64,000 nucleotides of DNA. It comes from Heliopora coerulea. Lineage: Eukaryota > Cnidaria > Anthozoa > Scleralcyonacea > Helioporidae. The translations under genes were made by a program, and so were the position numbers. The number at the start of each line of letters is the position of its first letter. The stretch's first letter is position 1. Where the stretch lies: positions 124,001 to 188,000 of the forward strand of contig JASJOG010000353.1 in NCBI GenBank assembly GCA_030142905.1. Direction: 5' to 3'. Of this stretch, positions 20,830 through 30,982 are shown piece after piece. A model generated the notes under the pieces. That model made no database searches, was not told the origin of the DNA, and was given only the letters and a program-made list of their open reading frames with translations.

Positions 20830-21933
20830 TATCAAAAGCAATAAAAAATGTTTTTATGGTAGGTAGACCTTCTTCATATCCTGTTGATTCTACATCTGCT
20901 GCCTTTCGTTTGTGCATGCAAACATTCTCCAATATTTTGCCATCGATCATGGCTAGATATGCCTTCAACTTCATCTCTGGGAAACTCTTACAGTAAGATA
21001 AGAAAACATTTTAGATGTAGCACCATGACTAAGGGTAACACTAAACTGTTTACATATACAGTTGCACAGGGAATGAAACACTTTGCTTGAAAACACAAGT
21101 TGTATCTGTTGACCATTCTGAACTCTCTATCTTGACTTTTGGCCACCATGATATCTTGTAAATTTCAAAAAACTGTTATTGAAGAGCAAAACCAAGAGCA
21201 GATCAGTGTATTTAGCCAAGATGTTTTACTGTTGCACATCAACTTTGACTTTTTGATGGGAGTCCATGGCTTTCCTACTGTCAATCATTGTTCATTTCAT
21301 CCAGTCAATTGAAACATCTCATTAACCTTCAAGTGGGGATTAAAACCTGAGCATCTCAGACTGCCTTCATAGCATGGCTCCATGTTTAAAACTATCAAAT
21401 GATAAAACCAAATCAGAATGGGATGTGAAAAGAAAAGCTATTATCAAGCCTGTTTAGCTACCTATTGCACAAGCTACTGTTGTGGGGTGTCAATTGAGCA
21501 TCTGATACCATCTGACAAAGTTAACTTCATATTAACAAGTCTTACAAAATTTCACATATATTTCATGATCAGAAGAATTCTTATACATCTGCAGTGGCGA
21601 ATCAATGTCAGAAATTAGTCTTAAATTTGGTGCAGGCTGATTTTATAGAAAAATTGAGCAAATTTACAGAAGCATGTTTTTTAGCTATAAAAAAAATGTT
21701 AATTTATTATGTGTACCCAAGCACCATATAGAACGGCTATACAAGATACATAGCAGTGAAATCAGATGGGTTCACACAGATAGGTCTGCAGTGTTTGAAC
21801 CAGTCAATAGAAAGCTTTCTTTATTGCATTCTGGGTTCACAGGAAAGAACAAGACAATCAGTAGTATCAACTAGAGCATCTGGACTTGAGACACAGAAAT
21901 AGTTCAGGGAGCCCTTTCAAGACTCTGTTGTCA
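20830..21933. other. Unassigned non-coding stretch
   Basis: Short frames without motifs. No element end, tRNA or exon recognised. Confidence 0.4.
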
Positions 21934-21941
21934 ATTACGAC
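21934..21941 (+). repeat. 8-bp target-site duplication, left copy (ATTACGAC)
   Basis: Differs at one base from ATTACAAC at 24771-24778, at exactly matching positions outside the two terminal inverted repeats. Confidence 0.65.
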
Positions 21942-22045
21942 CACTGATCTGAAAAATAGGACTGGATCAAGCAATCCAGGGGTTGGAGTGCAGGAGAAAA
22001 TTCAATCTGTGCCATATTGGAGTGACCAATTTCTTGGTAACGTTG
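21942..22045 (+). repeat. Left terminal inverted repeat of the integrase-core transposon
   Basis: Pairs with 24682-24770. The outer 30 bases match almost perfectly, the inner part is diverged with a few indels, and a clear inner block lies at 22010-22030. Confidence 0.75.
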
Positions 22046-22078
22046 TTGTAAGGCTATTATGAAAATGGGGAAAGTGGG

Positions 22079-22205
22079 CATGCAGTGCTGTGCTTTTGGT
22101 TGTAGTAAAGGAATAAAAAATGTGAAAGGAAATGATAACACATCCCAAAGTTATAGTGAGGGACCTGATGATCAAGAATTCAGGTTAAAAAGAACGTTTT
22201 AATGG
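22079..22205 (+). pseudogene. Possible N-terminal zinc-binding exon of the transposase
   Basis: A short frame reads MQCCAFGCSKGIKNVKG, then acidic residues, and stops after FRLKRTF. The CCAFGCS start recalls the first cysteines of THAP-type DNA-binding domains, but the rest is not diagnostic. Its position just inside the left terminal repeat suits an N-terminal part of the transposase. Confidence 0.3.
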
Positions 22206-22870
22206 ACATTTCACTGGTAAGTATGGGGTGTCATTACTGTCAAAACTATCATGTTTCATTATTATCTACCGGTTCATTATTATACAGTTTTTCATGATCA
22301 TGCAATGTCTAGTTATTAATTTGAATGTATTTGTTATTATTATACACTGCTTCTTTATTATAAAACATTGGTTTGTATTGGTACATTCTGTTACCTTATT
22401 GTTAAATTCATACCGGAAATATATTATATGCTTGAATGAGCATAATTCGAACTAGCTTCCTCAACATGTAAATTAGTTGATAAAACCGTCAATGGCCGCA
22501 CCTTGCGAGCAAATAGCTATACACTCGATTGTGAACGCTCAAATTTCTATCGGACAGAGTAACTAAACTGTAAGCCGACTTGAATGTTTGAATTTATCTC
22601 AATATTCTTATATTTTAACATTGTCTTTGTAAATATGTAATCTTTACGTAGTTGAACCGTTTTGGAATGAAGGAAATCTACGAGTTCAAGCTTTGTTGTC
22701 CGGATTTTGATCGAGTATACACTTATTACTGTACAATGTTTCATTAATTGTACCGATTTGTTACTATTAGGCACTGTTTCAGTATTACTTTCCAATGTGG
22801 CATTATTATGCAGTGTTGTACTATTATCATCACCTAGCAAAATTTCATTTGCCTGTGACTAGCTGGTACA

Positions 22871-24060
22871 TTGAGCAGGGCAGAAAGACGGATGAACATG
22901 GCGACAGATTTCACTACTGAGTTTAAAGACGTAATAACATCCAAATTAAGGGAGATTGTTTCTAGTGTTCATAGTGCTGATAATTGTGACATAGCAGAAG
23001 AGCTTCAAGAAATTCAGAAGCTTGTCATTGTCTTAGACTCCTTAACAAGAATATCAGAAGAAATATTAAATTTGTTGAGCAGTGCATGGTTAATTTTAGG
23101 ACGCTTGGGGATGAACATCAGAGAAAATGCTGTTTTCACTGGATAACCCAGTAGACCAAAGTATGCAGTTTCCAAGAAACGGCTCACACTGCTTCTAAAA
23201 GCCAGGTTCAGTATTTGTTCAATTTCAGAGCTACTTCATCTGAGTTCACAGACTGTGGAACAACAAATGCATGAATGTGGTCTTTCAGCATATTCTCTTT
23301 ACACAGAAATACAAGATAATCAGATGACATAGTCAGAGCAACTAAAAGAACAGATCAAAAATGTTGATGGGATACCTTGGCTCATGGGGTATATTTGTCT
23401 CCAGAGATTGTGCAAGAGAAGCTCTTTCACGAGTTGACTCCCAGGGAGTAGCTACTCCACAACAAAATGTGTATGCATTGTAACGAGGCCACTTGGACTC
23501 TGGCATTTTGATGGCAATCATAAACTTGTCAAATGGTGTTTTGTTGTTCACGGGTGTGAGGATGGCTTCACCCCTGTGTATTTACCCTGCAATGATAACA
23601 ATGAAGCTGCCACAGTATTCTCAAATTTCATAAAAGCAGTAGAAAGATTGGGATAGTCAGGGAACTGAGAATGTGGATGTTGTCAAGTATAAGTTAAGCA
23701 CTTGCAGGTAAGAGTGTGCACAATCAACAAATTGAGTCTTTCTGGTGGGATGTATTTAAGGATGTTTTAAAGAATTTCCATGAGCTGTTTTTATTGATGG
23801 AGGATCTGAATATCTTGGACTCTTTAGCAGAGAATGACTTAGGGTGCTTATATTATGCATTCCTTCATCACATAAACCATTGTTTGGATGAATGGTCTGT
23901 TTCCTGGTTGAGACACCCCATGTCTACAGGAAACAAAAATACACCCCTTCAGCTTTGAGTTCAAGGTTCATTGATGACACCTGAAGAAGGTACCAATCCC
24001 ACTGAAATAACTGACAAGTATGGTATTGATTGGAATGGAGCTTCCACCAACTAGTCCTGC
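22871..24060 (+). pseudogene. Transposase with integrase-like catalytic core, broken
   Basis: Frame 22871-23146 gives a helical N-terminal region. Next comes TLLLKARF-like HTH sequence with ISELLHLSSQTVEQQMHECG (about 23210-23290), then GLWHFDGNHKLVKWCFVVHG with the first catalytic aspartate (about 23490-23550). EDGFTPVYL and VFSNFIKAVERLG follow, up to 23655. The frame 23716-23958 gives VHNQQIESFWWDVFKDVL, the block carrying the glutamate-containing 'NQRIE.LW.DV' motif, then LDSLAENDLGCLYYAFLHHI. This D...E arrangement identifies a retroviral-integrase-fold transposase. Stops and frameshifts separate the blocks, and the middle aspartate region near 23660-23710 is not readable. Confidence 0.75.
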
Positions 24061-24681
24061 TTTAACAAGTGAACAACTTACACTGTTTGAGGAAAGAACT
24101 ATGGCACTTTGATAATCAAAATTAACAGAAGACAAACTTAAACTTTACAAACTAGCTAAAGAATATCTTCACCCTAAGTTAAATGTCAAATTAATGACAC
24201 CCCTCTGAATGAGCTACTTTTCTCACAAACCAAAATGCAACATTGGTTCGAACAAGGTGCTTGGTTGTTTTTATTGTGCATATTTGAATTGAACTTGTGC
24301 GATTCATTTTATAGATCAACAGCAAAACAGTTTCAACACAACTCTAAACACAACAGCATTGAAAAATTAAAATTACTTCACGTAACTAAACCTTTAGACA
24401 GCTTTAAATGGCAAGTGTTACCAAAGCAAAATTTGCCTCAGATACCATCAATATCTATTTTAATAGTATACTTCTTTAAAAATTGCTAAAGCAATGGAAT
24501 TAAAACATTATATTGCAGTAATTTTAAAGAAAATCGGGCAATTCTAAAGGATGTTGTCTCTCCTTGGCATGTTTTCATTTAAAATTTGACAATTATATGT
24601 CAAGAACCTACACACATTGAAAGTTCTCCTCCAATTTCTTCAATGTAACCTATACAAAATATACAGTGCACCTTGCAAAGT

Positions 24682-24770
24682 GGTCACTCCAATTTGGCCA
24701 CCACAGCTGACTTCTGGTTTAACCTTTTGAACAATGGTTGCTCGATCCAGTCCTATTTTTCAGATAAGTG
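24682..24770 (-). repeat. Right terminal inverted repeat of the integrase-core transposon
   Basis: Reverse complement of the left terminus, ending at 24770 directly before ATTACAAC. Confidence 0.75.
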
Positions 24771-24778
24771 ATTACAAC
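24771..24778 (+). repeat. 8-bp target-site duplication, right copy (ATTACAAC)
   Basis: One mismatch to 21934-21941. Confidence 0.65.
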
Positions 24779-25150
24779 ATATCCACATGGATAAATACCG
24801 TAAACAGGGCTGTTAGTAATTGCAATACCATATTAAATTTACCCACATCCCTCAGCTATTTGTTAAAGTCCAATAACTTAGTAATTCTGGAAAATCCAAT
24901 AGAATGATACAACAACAGGTTAAAAACAGCCACTTCATCGATGCACTTTTGGATTAATCAGATATACTATGAAAAACACAAGGTTGTCCCTAAAAAAGTG
25001 CATCAAGAGGCCCAACACTTGGAGAACTTAGCTAATTCAGAGATATCTACCAAAAAAGAAATAAATGTGATGCCAACACAATAAACAGACAATAACAGTG
25101 AATTGGCCGCCATTTTGGGACTCAGCCATCAGGGAGTTCCTGGCTAGCAA
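24779..25150. other. Unassigned non-coding stretch
   Basis: Nothing recognised between the transposon end and the fibre-like gene. Confidence 0.4.
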
Positions 25151-25152
25151 AC

Positions 25153-25605
25153 TTGTGTTATGATACGACTCTTTTACAAATACAAGGAAAAAAAACAGAG
25201 AGTTTAGACAACTCCTTCATGTCAGAGACTTATGTTGACAACATCACAGTTTCAACTAATTGTGGCAAGATTGCTGGCACTCCCAATATGAACAGCAATA
25301 ATGTGCCCAACCTTAAGGCACCTGTTGGTGATGTCGACAACAACTGGGAAAATAGATTGGACAAAAGAGGGGACAGTTTATGTGGCGATTTGAATATGGC
25401 TGGAAACTACATCACAAACATTCCAAAGTATCCAATCTCAGGGTTCAATGCCGACAATTTTAGGCTAAAGTTGGATGGGATGATGTCAATGACTGAGGCT
25501 CTAAACGTAGGAGGCAACAACAGAGAACACTGATAGAGCCACTAAAAAATACATCTACAATCAAATTGGGAAGGTCTCCAATGCCCTTGATCTTTTAAAT
25601 TAAGT
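25153..25605 (+). pseudogene. Tail-fibre-like repeat protein, N-terminal part, frameshifted
   Basis: The frame from 25153 (a better start may be the ATG at 25222, MSETYVDNITVS) contains KRGDSLCGDLNMAGNYITNI. This is the 'GDLNMGGxxIxNLP' repeat seen in phage and viral fibre or adhesin stalks. After a frameshift near 25515 the companion motif DRATKKYIYNQIGKV follows, equivalent to the 'D.AT.KYVD' ending of each repeat. Such repeats build trimeric attachment fibres. Here only about one and a half repeats are visible. The gene is probably from an integrated virus-like element rather than the host. Confidence 0.55.
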
Positions 25606-26280
25606 CGTTTTCTGGGGTCCATTGGATAGGCTTGAACTAATCAACTATGACCTTTCTGACGTAGCAATCAATGCTTATGGAAAAGTTATTGTGGTGGCCA
25701 GTGTCGTTCTGAAAAATGGCCTGGTTTGATTGTCAACTTTTGACCAACTTTAACTGAAACTCCTTGCTACCTGTCATTTGACCACGACACCTTTGTAACA
25801 GAGTCCAATCTAGATGCTACATCAGTTCACTTAACTTTATCCTTTGACAACTTAACTAAATACAGTTTAAGTTAAACAACATCTTTCAGGGATACTGACA
25901 AGGATTTCAACAAGATACTCCTGTCTGGCAAAAGGTGGGGTATCATGGGGTATGGGCCCTGGCAAGTTTGTCAAACTTGATACCACTTACTGTGCCTGCA
26001 TCATCTGGCATGATGGCAAGATTTATCTCGGGATGAAGAAGATAGAGGAAACAATGCCAGCATCAGCAAATCTGTGTTCACATACCATAACCATCAGCTG
26101 GGCCTATCAGTCATTGAGCAAATGTTTCCATTTTATGGTAAAATTTACCCTGTGATCTCTATGAAGGGAAAGCTAAGTGACAATTACATGAAATCAATTC
26201 AAAAATTCTGTGTAAGGAATGTTGGAGCAGCATCCAATAGCATTGTTTTCACTAGTGTACAATATCAGGTAAACAAATGA
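25606..26280 (+). pseudogene. C-terminal region of the fibre-like protein, broken
   Basis: Coding character continues through several frames: WGPLDRLELINYDLSDVAIN near 25620-25670, then GKFVKLDTTYCACIIWHDGK (25960-26020), and VFTYHNHQLGLSVIEQMFPF (26070-26130) to a stop at 26278-26280. The piece would correspond to the globular head after the stalk repeats. At least four frame changes or stops are needed to join the blocks. No family is recognised. Confidence 0.4.
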
Positions 26281-26427
26281 CAAAGAAAAAAAGCATTGAT
26301 TCTGATAAAAGGTTAACTTTTGAGGAAAAAAGTTGTAGACTTCAATCACATTGACCAAAAGATAAATGAAGATACGATGGCACCCTTGACACGGAAAGTC
26401 ATTGGTTTATAGAAGGATGGGCCAGCA

Positions 26428-26616
26428 GTGGCTAAAGCAATTGTAGCACCTACCTTTGTGTCTATTACTGTGACCACAGCAGTGCTAATCCATGCATATC
26501 TGGCGAGAACAAAGATTAAGGCCATTATTGAAAATAGCAAGATGGCTAATCCAATATATGACCAGGTCCTGGTATTTGATCACAGATCTCAGGGCCGTTT
26601 ACATTATATCTTATAA
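26428..26616 (+). other. Short ORF with one hydrophobic segment
   Basis: 62 codons. Residues about 7-24 form a hydrophobic stretch (VSITVTTAVLIHAYLA) followed by basic residues, consistent with a membrane anchor. It sits in line with the fibre-like gene and further small ORFs on the same strand. Function is unknown and it may be a fragment. Confidence 0.3.
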
Positions 26617-26676
26617 TTCTTCACTGATGTCCATCAGATTTGTCAAGAAATATAAAACTTACCTACAGTAAGATAT

Positions 26677-26901
26677 ATGGACTACATCATGCTCAATGAC
26701 CTGAACTGTAATGAGGAAGAACAAGAGGAGCAAGAAGAAATGGACCTTGGTGGCAGTAGCGGAGATGATTTTCTAGATAGCCTGGACTGGGTAACCAGCC
26801 AGGGACAGAGATCAAAGTCTGTTGAAAATTTATTTGGAAATGAAGAGTACTACTATGATACCAGGAGCATAGCTTTTTATTTGATGATGTTGTCTTATTA
26901 G
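26677..26901 (+). other. Short acidic ORF
   Basis: 74 codons, very rich in E and D near the N-terminus (EEEQEEQEEMDLGG), with no recognised domain. The strand and spacing match the neighbouring small ORFs, so it may be part of the same lost element. Confidence 0.35.
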
Positions 26902-26959
26902 AACCAGAATGCATGAATAATGATTTCGTAAAAGGGGTTCAATATAAAAGACCATCAGG

Positions 26960-27277
26960 ATGGACAATATTTTGTTAGCTTACAAATTTTCATACAATGC
27001 AATGGAGGGCGATGATGCTGCCAACATCTGGAACATAACCAGAAGTTTCAAAATGAGAAATAGCATATTGGAGGACCCTAAAGATTTTTACACCACTAGG
27101 ATGAACATGAGAGACTTTGATGACAACTGGATAAAAATAAGGCTGGACATAGTTTTGAAGAGTGCAGGTATAGCCACTGGCTTAAGTCTGCCAGTCATCG
27201 CTTTAATAACTGGCCTGGCCTTGGGTTTGAAAAGGAGCAGAAACAACACAACACCAAAGCGAAGCCAAAACCAATAA
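26960..27277 (+). other. ORF with a C-terminal membrane segment
   Basis: 105 codons. The first two thirds are polar. Residues about 68-92 are hydrophobic (AGIATGLSLPVIALITGLAL), followed by a basic tail with KRSRNN. This is the pattern of a tail-anchored or single-pass membrane protein. It follows the acidic ORF closely. No family recognised. Confidence 0.4.
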
Positions 27278-28060
27278 AGCCAGGAGAAAAGACAAAGGGG
27301 GAGGAGCTATGGAAAGAAATAGAAGACATTGTCAGAAAAACTGATGGACATGGGTTAATATTCATGGGTGACCATATTTATATTCTAATTGGTGGAAAAT
27401 TGCTATATCTCTGGACAAGGAAGAAATAAAACATGTTTTAATACATATGGCATCAAAAACAGAAAATTTAATAAAAGCCAAATGGTCAAAGAAAGAACCA
27501 GGCACACCGTTACTTTCAATCCTCATAACGCGGCACCCAGTGAGCAACTCTGTCAGAATCCCAAGGTTGTCGAGGAACGATTGCCTGGTCCAGGAGTCTC
27601 TTCACTTGTGTTTCAACTTTAAGGTAAGGAACACCAAGAACCATCTCAAAAACAACTTGGCAAAGATGTCTGCAGAGCACATATACCAGAGGGACTATAT
27701 ACAACAACCTGAATGAAAGTGTTTGTGAGACATTCAAGGACAAATGGCTTAGCAAGTCGGACAGATTTTATTTAATTAAATATGGAATAGGCTGCAAAAA
27801 TTGGAGAAAGGTAACCCCAAAAGACAATAGCAGAGCATCCTCCGGTAGCATTGCAAAGGTGCAAGACACCTTGGCTTACTCTATTTTTGGAACAAAACCG
27901 AGGTTGAAACTTTGCAAAAACTCGAAAATGTTGGTCTATTTGTGCCCCATAGCATGATGAACAACATTGACTGTATTATAACCCTGCCAGAAAGCATCGA
28001 CATCCTAGTAAAACAAATGGGAGAAGTTCAAGCAAGCTACAGCTGGAGAACCTAGAACTT
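27278..28060 (+). pseudogene. Unrecognised coding remnant in several frames
   Basis: Coding-like blocks in changing frames include WKEIEDIVRKTDGHGLIFMG (27312-27370), TFKDKWLSKSDRFYLIKYG (about 27730-27790) and VGLFVPHSMMNNIDCII (27930-27980). They are more protein-like than chance, but I do not know the family. Position and strand link them with the fibre-like gene and small ORFs upstream. Confidence 0.35.
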
Positions 28061-28179
28061 GAACGAGAGCACTATGAACAAGGACCTGGCATAATAAATA
28101 ACAAGCATGTTCTCAGTGTGTAAGTCTCTTATTTATGAGCATGTGATGATGTTTACACACAGGTTTATTCATCCTGAAT

Positions 28180-29190
28180 AACATGGGCCTATATAGAGAT
28201 AATGGCTAGATGCTCTTCAAGAACACCACCAGCAGATTATCCAGTAAGGCCAGGAAATATTTAATAATGGCTTTCAACGAGTTTGGCCTGAAGATTACTG
28301 TGCAATGCAACCAAAAGATCACAAACATCCTCAATATTACCCTGAACCTCAACAATGGAAACACCAACCTCTGTACATAGACTGGCACTCCAGCCATCGT
28401 CCATCTACAAAAGAATCTTGATGCTTTCATCCAACAAACAATCGTTCAACACTGCAGCTCCTATCTACAAAGATGCACTAAAATGCAGCCACTTCAATAA
28501 CAACCTGCACTTTAAACCTAACACCCCCACAGCAAACAACATCAACACAACAAAGGAGGAAAAGGAATGTCATACAGTTTAACCCACATTACAGTAAAAA
28601 TGTAAAGACAAACATTGGACATACATTTCTTAACATAATCGACTGCCACTTGAAATCTTCAACAGAAGTGCAATCAAAGTAAGTTATGGTTACATGGACA
28701 ATGTCAAAAGGATAATTTCAAAGCACAATTTTCATGTGCTTTCAAAGAAGGAAACTGAATCAAAAGAAACAATGTAACTGTAGGGACAAATAAAAATTTT
28801 CTCTGAAAGTAAACTGCTTAGCTGAAGGAATCATTTACCAAGCCAATGTGACAACTACCGACGGAATGAACAGGAAATAATACATAGGAATGACCACCAA
28901 CAGCTTCAAACAACAATATACCAACCACTTGAAATCTTTTTGAAACAAGAACTATGCAAATGAGACGGAACTTTCTAAATACATTTGGGATTTAAAAAGG
29001 AAAAATATACCATTTTCATTAACTTGCTCAGTTTTGAAACATGCAGCATTATACTCAGCTTAAGGGAAATTATGTAACCTTTGTCTAGAAGAAAAACTGA
29101 TGATAATGAAGGCCAAGAAAAGAAATTTATTAAATGAACGGACAGAAATAATCTTTAAATGCCCCTACAAAAATAGATTTCATGTCAAGA
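28180..29190 (+). pseudogene. Penelope-like RT thumb, linker and GIY-YIG endonuclease (copy C), broken
   Basis: NNMGLYRDNG and the block LSSKARKYLIMAFNEFGLKI are the palm-to-thumb region of Penelope-like RT (28180-28300). ITNILNITLNLNNGN then matches the 'NFLDVT..L..G' motif. The frame 28355-28582 has SIYKRILMLSSNKQSFNTAA and YKDALKCSHF, the 'I..RIS.LS.....F..A.P.Y..AL..SGF' block. The endonuclease is read at 28810-29180 as CLAEGIIYQANVTT, YIGMTTNSFKQQ and ELSKYIWDLKRKNIPF. Stops and frame changes occur throughout. The proteins of this group prime reverse transcription at a cut made by the GIY-YIG nuclease. Confidence 0.82.
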
Positions 29191-29266
29191 GCTTTTGCTG
29201 ATGAAAGAATGCTGTTAGATCGTCGCTGTCTACCCATCAACCAGTAAGTGGAACTTCATTGGATGC

Positions 29267-29292
29267 CTGAAGATCACTGAATAGCATGAAAC
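29267..29292 (+). ncRNA. Hammerhead-like core motif downstream of Penelope copy C (degenerate)
   Basis: CTGAAGA, a short potential stem, then GAAAC: the order of the conserved hammerhead boxes, with one change in the first box. It lies where other Penelope-like copies in this window carry a similar motif, 80-100 bases after the endonuclease frame. It is probably not catalytic. Confidence 0.35.
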
Positions 29293-29403
29293 TCAGAGTG
29301 GTACCATTAAGCTTTATCATTAACAATATATGTATGTTCAATAAAAGAGAAGTTGTAACTGATCTAAAAAAATTTATTTTAAAAATATTAAAAAAAATTA
29401 ATT

Positions 29404-29433
29404 TTAGCCCGCTCCTGTGACCTTGATCTGAGT
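29404..29433 (-). ncRNA. Hammerhead-like core motif of Penelope copy A (degenerate)
   Basis: On the minus strand CTCAGATCA is followed by AGGTC...GGGCT and AAAA, equivalent to the better preserved copy B motif at 35249-35276. Confidence 0.3.
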
Positions 29434-29856
29434 TGGATAGAAATCATTGGACCCATTTATCAGCATGGACCATATGCCTCCAAAGACTTAAGGAATGGAG
29501 TGTATACTCGGGGAAATTCGTTATACTCATTGACAGATTGCCTGTTCAAGATGGAATGCAAAGACTCCAGGAAGATGTGTTCACAATAGTTCATTACTCC
29601 TTTTTCAAAAATCTCTATGTCATTAGAACTGATATGATGTCCCATCCTCTCGATATGATCCTTAACTGCAGACTAATTTTTTCGCCTTTCTCCTGGTTTA
29701 TGTTTGGACCAACCGAAGTTCCAAAATCTTTTACTCTCTCCAATATTTGCATTTTACTTTGTACACAATTCCTTTAGTTTCCACCTTTGTAGACCTATCT
29801 TTTGGCTTCTGGAACATTCCACTAAAACCATAACAGGCTTGTACACTGCTCTATTG
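29433..29856 (-). pseudogene. Penelope-like GIY-YIG endonuclease (copy A), 3' continuation
   Basis: Continues copy A after the Ginger insertion. The matching region of copy B (34842-35274) aligns with it base by base. Readable blocks include NFGWSK-type fragments near 29715 and the 61-codon frame 29645-29460 with EIFEKGVMNYCEHIFLESLH, which is also seen in copy B. The GIY-YIG core is degraded. Confidence 0.7.
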
Positions 29857-29860
29857 CCAG
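29857..29860 (+). repeat. 4-bp target-site duplication of the Ginger element, left copy (CCAG)
   Basis: The right copy at 32482-32485 reads GCGG; each is one change from CCGG. Penelope copy B shows the uninterrupted site (GTGCTGGTT on its strand), so only four bases were duplicated. Confidence 0.65.
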
Positions 29861-29959
29861 TGTCACCCGGAAATTCTGCCGCAGCGACAGAATTTGCTAG
29901 GAAATTTGGTCGCACACTAAAATAGAGCGGCAGAATTTCCTAGGGAAAATTGTCATGGC
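29861..29959 (+). repeat. Left terminal inverted repeat of the Ginger1-like element
   Basis: Aligns with the reverse complement of 32384-32481 with about 15% mismatch. The right repeat has some 15 extra bases (AGGAAAATCTGTTGC) after the terminal TGTCAC. Confidence 0.85.
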
Positions 29960-30453
29960 TAGGAAATTCTGTTGCTACGGGCATGTAAGACACGCTTTTT
30001 TCTGACAGCTATGGCTGAGTCCGGGTAACAAATGACGCCTGCTGTTACAATGAAGTTCAGTAACTACCAAGCTCCTCTTCGTATGTTGTAGAGGTGTTAG
30101 ACTAAGCTACGTTGTAGTTATGTGATCAGTTATGTGTAGCGTTGGTGCCTCGTACAGTGGAAGTGAGCATAGAGTAAACATAGATCTAGCTATGCGAATA
30201 GTCTCTAGGTCTTTGTACCTTTATGAGCTATGTACTTGTACAGTGTAGATATGTATATAGGTCAGCATAATTTAATATATGATTATGACGTTATACTTCA
30301 GTACACAGTAAGCCACTAAACGATCAAAGAGAGTGTTTACTACAAGAACTACAATACCATAAAGTCTGACTGTTTATATACTTCTTTGGGATTCTAATGC
30401 AGGACCTATGAAACTATTCTTCACATGATGAGCACTGTACCATGGTTTCTCCG

Positions 30454-30982
30454 TTATGTGGAAGCCTGCAGATGCAGAAAACTGGTACAATCTCTATGTG
30501 AAATGCTGGTCTTGGTTGTTCTACGAGTTCCAGATCGCTGTGGGAAAGCAGATATAGTTCCCCTACTTATACATTGCAAAAGGTGTCTGCACATCTGTTG
30601 CTGATCATATGCGATGTTTACTGGATCATTCCCCTGGCAGAGGGAGGTGGTAAATGCCAGTGCAAACAGTCCACAGTTACTGCTTCCACTTTGCCACTGC
30701 ACATTAGTATGTGTGATTGCGATAGATTTTTCTTGTGTCATCAAAAGATCAGCTATAAGCTTCTTTGTTCACGAAGAGATTTTCATTTGTAGACTATCAT
30801 ATACTTTTACTGTAGAAGCTGGACATCCAATCGTGGATATAGTGACCCAGTGACATTCCCCAATGTTCAAAATCTGCACAAACTCCTCGGCTTGTGGCTC
30901 CATAGAAAAGATTGTTGCAAGGACAGTAGACTGAGCCCTCCAATGTGCGGGTATTGCCATCACAGCAGATTTTGGCAGGCAT
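30454..30982 (-). pseudogene. Ulp1-type (C48) cysteine protease domain, frameshifted
   Basis: In minus-strand order: the frame 30963-30769 gives FVQILNIGECHWVTISTIG, with the catalytic histidine-tryptophan pair, then VKVYDSL, with the aspartate. The frame 30744-30454 gives HTNVQWQSGSSNCGLFALAF, with the oxyanion glutamine and catalytic cysteine. The order H-D-Q-C is that of Ulp1/SENP peptidases. A frameshift near 30770-30745 separates the two halves. In Ginger1 elements this domain is fused C-terminally to the transposase; its target is unknown. Confidence 0.85.

Larger units (their letters stand above)
21942..24770 (+). mobile_element. Integrase-core (rve-like) cut-and-paste DNA transposon with 8-bp TSD
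   Basis: Termini start CACTGATCTGAAAAATAGGA on the left and CACTTATCTGAAAAATAGGA in reverse complement on the right. Further subterminal matches reach ATTGGAGTGACCA on both sides, giving terminal inverted repeats of about 90-110 bases. An 8-bp near-perfect duplication flanks the element. Inside, on the plus strand, are remnants of a transposase with an integrase-like catalytic domain. The family may correspond to the eukaryotic IS3-like (IS3EU) group, but I could not settle this by eye. Confidence 0.78.
28150..29330 (+). mobile_element. Penelope-like element C, 5'-truncated
   Basis: Only the end of RT, the linker and the GIY-YIG endonuclease are present, followed by a 3' region to about 29330. 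The 5' truncation near 28120 falls inside RT. It abuts copy A of a different Penelope-like family, which reads on the opposite strand from 29335. Confidence 0.8.

Noticed and set aside
29433..29777. 114-codon plus-strand frame
   Set aside because: Antisense of the Penelope copy A endonuclease, shown by alignment with copy B.
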